Part shown: piece after piece, positions 55,578 to 64,000 of the stretch | How the letters are laid out: each line of letters starts with the position of its first letter | How positions within the stretch are numbered: the first letter of the stretch is position 1 | Assembly: GCF_910592395.1 (NCBI RefSeq) | Contig: NC_088312.1 | Span: forward strand, 14,014,001-14,078,000 | DNA length: 64,000 nt | Origin: Lineus longissimus | Lineage: Eukaryota; Nemertea; Pilidiophora; Heteronemertea; Lineidae | Direction of reading: 5' to 3' | Notes under the pieces: model-generated | What the model saw: the letters and a program-made list of their open reading frames with translations, nothing else | What the model was told of the DNA's origin: nothing | Database searches by the model: none | Program-made: the position numbers and the translations under genes

Positions 55578-57270
55578 TTTTTGGCTAACCGTAGGGGAGT
55601 CTATGTAATACCGCAGTGTCCGTCGTCGTATCCTATTTCAAAAACAGTGGCACGTTTCTTAACCGCTAGGGCTATGAACTTGAAACTTTGTACACAGCAC
55701 CCCCTAGGTCAGGTGACCTCTGACGCTGAATTTCGGTCCGATCGGATTCTCAACTTGGCCACCAGGGGGCCAAATGTTGATATCTAAAAAGTGTGATATC
55801 TCGCTTATTAGTGACTTGTTTTCGATGAAACTTGTGTTGTAGGTACTCATAGCAAATATACATCTTATATCGTACGGGTTTTTAATTTGACCTACTTTTC
55901 AAGTTCACAGAGGTCATATGGCGTAAATTGGCCGTTAGAGTGTAAACTATGGCACGTTTCTTAACCACTAAAGCTATGAACTTGAAACTTAGTACATATA
56001 ACCCCCTATATCACATAGCCTCTGGTGCTGAATTTCAGTTTGATCTGATCCTCAACTTTGCCACCAGGGGGCCAAAAGTGGAAATCTAAAAAGTGTGATA
56101 TCTCGCTTATAAGTGACTTGTTTTCGATAAAATTTTTATGGTAGGTACTCTTAGGAAGAATACATCACATATCTTACGGTTTTCAATTTGACCTACTTTT
56201 CAAGGTCACAGAGGTCATATGGCGTAAATTGGCCGTTAGAGTGTACTATGGCACGTTTCTTAACCACTAAAGCTATGAACTTGAAACTTGGTACATATAA
56301 CCCCCTATATCTCATAGCCTCTGGTGCTGAATTTCAGTTTGATCTGATTCTCAACTTTGCCACCAGGGGGCCAAAAGTGGATATCTAAAAAGTGTGATAT
56401 CTCGCATATAAGTGACTTGTTTTCGATAAAATGTTTATGGTAGGTACTCTTAGGAAGAATACATCACATGTCTTACGGGTTTTCAATTTGACCTACTTTT
56501 CAAGGTCACAGAGGTCATATGGCGTAAATTGGCATAGAGTGTAAACTATGGCACGTTTCTTAACCAGTAAAGCTATGAACTTGAAAATTGGTGCATATAA
56601 CCCCCTACATCAGATAACCTTTGATGCCGAATTTTGGCCTGATCTGATTCTTTATTCGGCCACCAGGGGGCCATAATGGAAAAAGGAAAAAGTGCAATAT
56701 CTTGCTTATTTGAGTGAATTGTTTTCGATAAAATTTTTATGGCAGGGACTTCTAGCAAGGATACACCAAATGTCCTACGATTTTTGGATTTGACCTCCTT
56801 TTCTAGGTCACAGAGGTCAAATGGCGTAAATTGGCCATTAGAGTGTAACTATGGCACGTTTCTTAACTGCTGAAGCTATGAACTTGAAAATTGGTACATG
56901 TAACCCCCTACATCAGATAATCTCTGACACCGAATTTTGGCCTGATCTGATTCTTGATTTGGCCACCAGTGGGTCAAAACTGAAAAAGTAGGACATGCAA
57001 TATCTCGCTTATTAATGACTTTTTTTCGATGAATTTTTTATTGCAGGGACTCTTAGCAATCGCACGATATTGATCTTGTTGATGTCATAGACAATTATTG
57101 GTTGGATCATAAACTTATATTTACTGCTCTGTCTTATTACTTGACATCAATACACATCTAAAAAAAGTCTTCATGCCTGATTGTGTTCACCATATTCACC
57201 TCTAAACTAAGCATGATCCTGCCTACTAACAGATGTATACGGTGAGCACAATGGCCCCTGGCCGTTTCAT
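55578..57270 (+). mobile_element. Helentron-like repeat, copy C2 (complete ends)
   Basis: Starts TTTTTGGCTAACCGTAGG, then a short (GTC)n, then five ~300-bp units (landmark GGCACGTTT at 55649, 55951, 56250, 56549 and 56853). Near the 3' end it reads DIDLVDVIDNYWLDHKLIF, an endonuclease SDH-like remnant, then GGTGAGCACAATGGCCCCTG and a 3' palindrome. A (TTATC)n run follows at 57298. Confidence 0.6.
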
Positions 57271-57654
57271 TATATGTATCCCATACCGATGAAAATAAAG
57301 CTTATCTTATCTTATCTTGTCTTTTACCGGTAAATCTAAGATTCTATACGTGTAAATATTTTGTACCGCTACATTTCTGCTAATAAAGTCTGACAACTCG
57401 CTGCAGTTCCGGTGTAGAAGTAGAAAATGTCCCCCTGGAAAAGTGTCCGGCTCTATTGTGTTCTGCTTTCTGGTTCTATTGAAGCCATGAACGTCAATAG
57501 CTCAGAGATTGAAGCGCATAATATAATCCTTTGTTCCCCGGACATTCTATCCTAGGACTTTTTAAACTTCTACACCTGGCCCCAGTTAGTTGCTCAATTA
57601 GCGTGGGGAGGATATAGCACTTAGAAGACGACGCATGCGAGGCATTATGGAGTG
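57271..57654. other. No gene seen
   Basis: Begins with TAAAGCTTATCTTATCTT repeats; otherwise featureless. Confidence 0.35.
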
Positions 57655-57776
57655 AACTCATATAGTGAAGTTTGAAAGCCAGCGTGCCGTTAGCACCAAC
57701 GCATTGTTGGTGCTAACGGCACGCTGGCTTGTTGGTGCTAACGGCACGCTGGCTTTCAAACTTCACTATATGAGTT
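57655..57776. repeat. Perfect hairpin with duplicated inner arm
   Basis: AACTCATATAGTGAAG at the left is matched by CTTCACTATATGAGTT at the right. The 22-mer ending CGGCACGCTGGC occurs twice on the right side (57707-57728 and 57732-57753) and once inverted on the left (57678-57699). The stem can close in two registers. Confidence 0.8.
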
Positions 57777-58402
57777 GGTACAATTTTTCCAAATCGATGA
57801 TATTCAACTGTTTAGGGAGGCCCCCGGGGGGAGGCCTATAAAGTGAGATCAGCCAGTGTAGTGCTACTGCTGACTGACTGGGCAGGCGCGGGATTCCCCC
57901 CCCCCCCCCCACCCCTACTCAAGTAGGGCGCAGCCCGACTGCGAGCACCGAAGGTGCAAATGGCGGGTGGTCCGGGAGGGAGCCCCCTGAAAATTTTGAA
58001 AATCTAGATGCGCTTTCCCGTCCTCGTTACCAGTGGTTTTCAATGCTCCCCGGCTCTCGCTATTTGTAGGGACGAAGGATCAAAAACCCAAATCTCAGGA
58101 TGCGATTTCCCGGCACCTGCATGGGACTCAATTAGCACCTTCACTTCACAGCTAAAATTTTGCCTTTTTTACTCTCATTCCCCAAAGTCTGAGCCGTCTG
58201 AAAATCAAAAGACATGCAGGATAAAACTAAGTGCAGATTTCCATACCAATTCGCATCCAATGCTTTTTAACGGGACCAGAGTTTTTATAGAATCATTCGC
58301 ACCCGTTTTGAAAAAAAAATTCACTAGGTTACTATGACACAGCTGTCGTCTTTGAAACAAATTACTTTTAGATGAAGGTTACAATCTCAAATTGTTCGGT
58401 CA
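57777..58402. other. No firm gene
   Basis: GGCCCCCGGGGGGAGGCC palindrome near 57821 and a poly-C run near 57897. A 109-codon frame at 58008-58337 lacks a domain. Confidence 0.35.
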
Positions 58403-58606
58403 GTAGTGATGTTAAGATTCTCCTCCGAGAACGAGGTGACATTTTTGACGACAGATAGGCCTATTGCGTTGCCTGTTGTCAGAAATGCAATGAAACACGT
58501 TGTCTGTAATGTATGATATGCCCAAAACAATTATGATTGGATGAGGTCAACAAGAGAAAAAAATCACCTCGTTCTCGTTCTCGGAGGAAAATCTTAACCT
58601 CACTAC
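58403..58606. mobile_element. 204-bp MITE
   Basis: Inverted ends GTAGTGA(T/G)GTTAAGATT followed by CTCCGAGAACGAGGTGA, about 37 bp, with the right arm repeating CGTTCT once more. No target duplication read. Confidence 0.6.
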
Positions 58607-59284
58607 AATCAAAACATCCACGAGAAGATCACGATTCATGCACTCAAATAAAGGTGAGTTGATAATCGAAGCGGAACAAGTGGTCTAGGTGAAAACATCA
58701 ATCAGTTGAGAAGATAGCTGATGCGTTTTCTTTCATGCATGCACCGGGGATGCTCGCTGGCGTACATGTACATATAGATTATCTTTGTCTTCTGCTACCG
58801 TAATAGAGTTCAATATCACGATGAACGAAGAGGATTAGGGCATTGAATCGTTCCTCATCCATGGTTGAATGATAGGACGTCTTGATAAAACGCAGGGCCG
58901 CGAGTTGGTGCTATGTTGGCGTGGACAATGTTTGCCGCACGCGGGAAGCATTCTGACAGGTGGCCACAAGGTCGGAAAGAATTGGGCGGATTTCAAACAC
59001 CAGGGACCTCGTAGGGAGAGGCGTACCGTCCGTTCTTTTTTACCGAGATTATGGTCAGAAAGGATGCCATTATTTGTGCTTCTGACTATAATCTCGGGAA
59101 AAAATCATTGGTCGGCCGGCAATGGGGGGGGGGGGGGGGGGGCCTTGGGAACAAAAAGGGCCAGGCGTGCGCAGTATCGATGGTCCATTCCCGTTCGTTA
59201 CTGGTGTGGGGGAGTCTAGGCCTAGTAATTCTCACACATAGGCCTATCCCTCTCTTCCTTGTCAGTCTTTCCTCAAAGGTTCTT
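58607..59284. other. No gene seen
   Basis: Contains an 18-base poly-G run near 59126. Frames here have no domain. Confidence 0.35.
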
Positions 59285-59725
59285 TCAAAGCCAGACATTG
59301 ATCCCTGCATATTCTAGTGGACCTCCGTTGGACTTTTTCCAGTCCTTATCTAGGAATTTGGCTGGGGTCCACGCTGTGGTGTTGGCGTATTCGAGTGGCC
59401 CGAGCACGGCTGTGAATGTGACACCCTGGTTGGGTTGCCCAGTGGCAGCTGCTGCTACCGCTTCAATGTGTAGCAAAGCACGGGTGACCTTTTAGCTTTA
59501 CCAATTCGAAGTAAGGATCTCCCGGACGAATCTATGGCCATTTATTTTAACAATGTTTTTAACCCCTACTGACTCTTGATTCAGTGGCCTGATGTGCGGA
59601 CAGAGCCCAGCGGGGACCATTCTCCATAATGCCTCGCGTGCGTCATCTGAGGGCAGGTCCGATGATAACCTGAAGTCAGTGAAGATGAGGGGGACAGAGC
59701 ACTTGGGAGCTCGAGCTAAAAACAT
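59285..59725 (-). pseudogene. Unrecognised coding-like region with stops
   Basis: One minus-strand frame reads ARAPKCSVPLIFTDFRLSSD, VGVKNIVKINGHRFVREIL, then two stops about 20 bases apart (near 59,490), then VTRALLHIEAVAAAATGQP and TAWTPAKFLDKDWKKSNGGP. Same frame on both sides of the stops and protein-like composition suggest one decayed gene. I do not recognise the family. Confidence 0.35.
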
Positions 59726-62267
59726 TAAATATTCTGGAACCGACGGAAAACATCACACTTAATCGCCATTGTTTTGGTAGATCCAGGCCTATGATAATAT
59801 GATATGGACGCCACGACATGAGTGATGTGGTCACTTTTTGCATGGCAGGCGACGGGAAAATGTATATATTATCAACGCAAGATAAGATCTCGAAACGTAT
59901 TGTTTCTCCAGTCTGGCATGCTGAACGATATGATGACACACTGAAAGATAGATTGACACGTTTTTTCTGTCGTTCTCCCTATTTTAGCAGTCCATGGAAA
60001 CACTGAAATTTATGGGGAACCCAACTACATTACGTGTTAGTACACGGTCCGGTGGTAACCAGTTATTTAGTGGCATGAGGATGGCAACTGTAACGACTCT
60101 TTTCTGTACACGATCCTTTAAAAAGCATACCGGTACTCAACTTCCGTGGCGGTATCATCCTGAACCTCATGGTCTTTACTGCCTTTGGACATAGCCAGGC
60201 AGTAGACGCAAAAACCTTGGTGGTCAAGATGTGGCGGTATAGGGCCTAGGCCTAACTGCCTCCGTATAGCCTCTCCATGTTGTCTGAAAGGGGGACTATA
60301 GGCAGGAGCATGGGGTTAAATTGGTCATCTTCAGATGACTAATATACACAGTAAGGGCCCTGGGTCATGTTAGATTCAGCACTAAATATATTCCTCATAC
60401 AAGTGTGCATAGTTTCGACGTACTGTGAGACCCCTATTGGCGACTTTGTGTAACTTTATCTTGCCTCCATATAGCTGCTGCCTGTAGTGTCCCTTGAAAG
60501 CTGAGCAATGTTAAGGGTCAAGATGCTGACCTTCGGACCAAAAAACCGTTGCAGTTTCCAGCAGTAAGTGGAAGCAGGCCCTTATAGGCAAATACTGAGT
60601 GCAGGGAGTTCGGTGGAGTAGAAGCCTACAGGGTGTCCCGACAGAAGCAACCTCATGTATCAATCCTACAAGTAGGCCTATAACATGATGACTTCAGGTT
60701 TTCAATATGCTCCAGCTCTCGATTTTTATTTTATTTTGTAGGGACAAAGGAGTATCAAATTTAGATGGGACTGGAATTGCTACATGTACCCGACAGCTTG
60801 CATTGTCAAAGAAATTATACTAGGCTAACTGCACTGTCTGATCGACAAAGAAGCTCAAGTTGCATGGGCCTAGTAGGCCTTGCACGACATCACCTGACCC
60901 CAAGTCAGAATAAATTGCAGTGACATGTACATGTAGGCCAAGGCTAGGCCATCTGAGCTGAGTGCAATATTTCACATCGTAAACAAAGATTCAGTACACA
61001 GGCCATGTGCTTCAACTTGTCGGTCTACTGTAGGCCTACTGTATTTTCTTCTGTATCGTATCATCCTCATTCACTACACCAGTTGAGACATTCATCATCG
61101 TACCGGTACTTCACCTCGCTGACTTTCTTGTCATTCACTATCGCTGGCGGAATGTTTTAACAAGTCATTACTTGTGCGTATGGTGATAACAATTCTAGGA
61201 CAAGTAAATACAGGCAATTACAGTTACTTTATTTAGAGTTGGACTGTATATCAGACCTGCTTAAAGGAATGGGTGGCTTTTTACTTCAATAGTTTTATTC
61301 TTCTCCTGTTGCGTTATAGCACACTATACTTCTGAAAGTTTGGATGATTTTCAAATTTGAAAAACACGACTTTTGTTAAAATTCGCCCACAAAGGGTCAA
61401 TGAATTGCTAGTGCGTGAATTTCTTTCCCGCTCCCTGAAGCCAGTCGAATATTGCTACATCATTCCAACTCGTCAACAGGGTCACTGAGAGCAGTGGAAG
61501 CAATGTTGTTTTGCCAAGACTTTGGGGCCCTTAAGTCTTGCAAATTGTTGATGGAACTACTTATGTAGAACAGGGGGTGACTGCAGCCAACTGCTTAGTA
61601 ATATTGCCCTTAATAATACCAATGGTCCTTTAATAACGATGCCAATATTTTTCATATCCCAGAATCCCTACACTTGGCACCTTCCAGAAGCGGGACAGTG
61701 CTGCTTCTATGAAAATCTGACATTTGTCCACTTCAGATATGTAAACCAAGGAGGCATTTGTGCCCTTTGTAGATGCTTAAATAATCATTTATTGGACATT
61801 TTGTCTGCTTATCTCATACTGTACATGTACATTTTTCAGTTTATGCATATCAGCATCGGGTAAAATTTGTACTTAATGGACAAAAAATATTAATTCTGTT
61901 GAGTCTGACATACGCAATGCTCACTGTACTCCTATTCAACGATTGAAGCATGATTAACTCTTGACATTTTAGTTGGCACAAGTCATCATCACCAGCCATT
62001 AAAAATAAACACCAGTCCATAGTCAAATTTGGTTCCACGGATGAAATGTCAATAAGCTACAAAAATTCAAGAAGATAGTTTCTCTCCATAAAAATCTGCT
62101 AGCTTAAATCCTTATCCAGCAGAAAAGCAATACAGAAAGTTCACATTTTCAACTGCCATATTTTATACCCGCATTAGAACAGGTATTGGTACTCTGTCAT
62201 CAGCATACTTCTCGCATATGTACATATTACAGCAACTTACGTCTGACTATGTCTCATATTTCATATA
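59726..62267. other. No firm gene; probable distal 3' flank of eIF2-gamma at the right
   Basis: A plus-strand 63-codon frame (59818-60006) is unrecognised. TAGGCC words are very frequent at 60,220-61,040. An AATAAA on the minus strand at 61788-61793 could be a poly(A) signal for the eIF2-gamma transcript, but its distance of about 700 bp makes this uncertain. Confidence 0.3.
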
Positions 62268-62427
62268 CAGTAGAACCTCTCTATTAGGGACACCCTCAGG
62301 ACTGGCAAGTGCTGTCCTTTATAGAGAGGTGTCCTTTATAGAGAGGTCAAATTGAAAGGAAACTACCAATTTGGGACCAAAACTAGTGTCCTTAATAGAG
62401 AGGTGTCCGCTAAGGGAGGTTCCACTG
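62268..62427. mobile_element. pogo/Tigger-like MITE in the eIF2-gamma 3' region
   Basis: TA-flanked (62266-62267 and 62428-62429), 160 bp, with TIRs CAGTAGAACCTCTCTATTAG and CAGTGGAACCTCCCTTAG (read inward). CAGTxGAACCTC ends with a TA target are typical of pogo/Tigger elements. Internal TAGAGAGGTGTCC words repeat three times. Confidence 0.7.
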
Positions 62428-62474
62428 TATTTTGTAGTCCAGTATACAATCCAGCACATGTTTTCGATGGCCAG

Positions 62475-62541
62475 TTATTCAGATGGTGCACCATCGGGTT
62501 TGATTGTCAATCCTCTCCTGATCTCTCCCCAACCAATCAAC
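62475..62541 (-). CDS. EIF2S3: eIF2-gamma, last coding exon
   Basis: After a TTTGCATTTCAG acceptor the exon completes a split Arg codon and reads LIGWGEIRRGLTIKPDGAPS-E to a TAA (62475-62477). This is the C-terminus of eukaryotic initiation factor 2 gamma, the GTPase subunit that binds initiator Met-tRNA in the cytosol. The LIGWG-x-IRRG segment is a hallmark. The end is shorter or altered relative to the usual acidic tail. Confidence 0.85.
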
Positions 62542-63114
62542 CTGAAATGCAAACATAACCGACAATTAATCAACAATTAAAGGAGAAAACATACGAAAGC
62601 ATTGCCTTGGAATTGGATGTTTTTGTCTCAAACTGTCAGATAATCAATGACATTAAAACAAGTGTCACAACTAAATACAAGACTTTCAGGACGCCATGGA
62701 GGAAAACGGTGCGAAAGACGAACAGATTTGTTGCCAGAGAAGCTTTCTAAAACTTCTGACAGAACTGTTTTTTATCTGATAACCTGACTCTTATGCTTAA
62801 TCTCATTTAAAATAATTTAAGTAGCACAATATGAATAAAAATGTCTTATTATCATTACTGGAATGGTGGAATTGAGCCCCAATTTATATTCTAGAGGGCA
62901 AAATTGAGTAGGAACTTTTTTAAGTCATCCAGTCATTACTAATTACTTTTTGTGAAAATTCAGGACCTCCCTTAATAGTTTAAATTCAATTTGAACAAAT
63001 TATATCACATCCGTGACCAAAGAAAGGTTGATTGAGTGAAAATAAGGGTACAAAGCTGATCTCAGACTACTAGCACACTTGTCATGGTCAGCCACAATCG
63101 CCCATCAAACTTAC
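62542..63114 (-). other. eIF2-gamma intron
   Basis: 573 bp between the two recognised exons, with GTAAGT-type donor and TTTCAG acceptor on the minus strand. No nested gene seen. Confidence 0.75.
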
Positions 63115-63293
63115 CTCCAATGTTTTTCCACTCTTCTGCTGAGGGCAATCTTTTCTCCAATTTCTGTACACACTGGATTGGTCAAGCCAATCTTGGCGAG
63201 CTTCAGTTCTGACTTGACAGCGATAACACGACCACCACTAGACAGAGATCCTATGTTTACCATGAGTATCTCCCCTTTAGACAACTTTTGTAC
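63115..63293 (-). CDS. EIF2S3: eIF2-gamma, penultimate coding exon
   Basis: 179 bp between ATTACAG (acceptor) and GTAAGT (donor). It reads [30 protein letters not shown], then [20 protein letters not shown] and VEKHW, joining to the next exon through a split codon. This is beta-barrel domain III of eIF2-gamma. Intact splice sites and an open phase indicate a functional gene. Upstream exons (G domain) lie beyond the right edge. Confidence 0.9.
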
Positions 63294-64000
63294 CTGTAAT
63301 GAAACATTTCTTTCAAATAATCTGCCTCTTAATTGAGCAATTCATCTCTTGATGAACTGCCTGGTCAGCCACTGGTCCACTGAAAATGTGATACATGGTC
63401 AAATCTTGGAAACATCACCCAGCACTTAACTGACCACAGCTACTGGACTAAAATAACCAAACTGAACAAGGTGCCAACAGCTTATTCTCAAAGAACAGAA
63501 GAAGTTTTCCAATACCTCAACATTTTCTTCTTTCCAACATCACTCAGAACATAGGCAATGTAAAGAGATGTGAGACAAACATTTGGGGGTAATTGCAGTG
63601 ATCTTGCAATATCCATCTTCTTGAAACTTCAGAGATTAGAAATTGTCCAAAACCACATTATTTCTGAATGTTTACGGGGAGTGCTAATTGTCCGTCGTTT
63701 GGTTTGGTTCAGAAATTTCCGATGTTGGCCTAAGTAATTGACCAATGAAAGGGTTTGTTTTCATTTACATCAAGCACTTGGCCTAGAAATCACATGTGTG
63801 GGAATGAAGTTGTAATGGAATTAAGTTTTTTGAAGCGAGAACACGCAGCAAGTTGCCCACCTCACCGACCCCAAAAATCTGTTTTACTTGCCCCTAATGC
63901 AGTTATAAAGAAATACTAGTAATAAATCGGTTATTATAGGACAGTGATTGCACACCCCATCCCCGCCCCCCACCAACCCCCACCAACCCCCAGCATGGGC
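63294..64000 (-). other. Upstream intron of eIF2-gamma
   Basis: No further eIF2-gamma exon is visible before the window ends. The edge is C-rich (CCCCACCAACCCCCACC). Confidence 0.5.

Noticed and set aside
55581-56388. Recurrent short frames (ARFLTxxAMNLKLGT...) as a protein family
   Set aside because: They arise from the ~300-bp minisatellite units and are broken in most units.
63079-63336. Plus-strand 85-codon frame
   Set aside because: Antisense to the eIF2-gamma exon, which has splice sites and clear homology.

Overview
The window is eukaryotic, almost certainly from a marine invertebrate. Evidence: spliced exons with GT/AG borders, a clear exon pair of translation factor eIF2-gamma at the right end, long poly-C/poly-G runs, many TAGGCC-type words, and transposon classes typical of animals (BEL/Pao, Ty3/gypsy, Penelope-like, THAP-transposase, Helentron-like and MITE families). 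I cannot name the species. A deuterostome such as amphioxus, acorn worm or sea urchin, or a lophotrochozoan, would fit. There are no prokaryotic operons, rRNAs, intact tRNAs or CRISPR arrays.

Layout. 1-6.2 kb: two copies of a ~0.75-0.8 kb terminal-inverted-repeat (TIR) element, two minus-strand PAN/apple-like exons, a THAP-domain ORF, and two MITEs with TTAA target sites. 6.9-8.5 kb: a fold-back element. 10.4-10.9 kb: a short element with a perfect 9-bp target duplication. 11.0-12.3 kb: unrecognised broken coding sequence. 13.7-16.4 kb: a large palindrome nested inside another TIR element. 16.9-21.2 kb: the most unusual piece, a PrimPol/archaeo-eukaryotic primase-like fragment followed by a UL9/origin-binding-protein-like helicase fragment, an unknown ORF, and a second primase-like fragment on the other strand. 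22.4-26.3 kb: a broken, intron-containing THAP plus DDE transposase gene whose exon is split by a palindromic element. 26.8-28.0, 44.3-45.0 and 54.4-57.3 kb: copies of one repeat family with ~300-bp internal periodicity and Helentron-like ends. 28.7-35.7 kb: a string of MITEs and minisatellites.

35.7-52.6 kb is a nest. A Ty3/gypsy element (plus strand; gag, protease, RT, RNase H, integrase, 3' LTR) is split by an 8.5-kb BEL/Pao element (minus strand; 276-bp LTRs, 5-bp duplication TGGTA). The BEL element is itself interrupted by a 699-bp TIR element and by a Helentron-like repeat. The gypsy 3' LTR carries another inserted element. A Penelope-like GIY-YIG endonuclease fragment follows at 52.7-53.1 kb.

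57.6-62.4 kb holds hairpins, MITEs and one unrecognised coding-like stretch. 62.4-63.3 kb holds the last two coding exons of eIF2-gamma on the minus strand, with a pogo/Tigger-like MITE just past the stop codon. This is the only confident cellular gene; the window is mainly a graveyard of nested transposons beside it. Most transposon ORFs carry frameshifts or stops, so nearly all mobile elements here look non-autonomous or dead.
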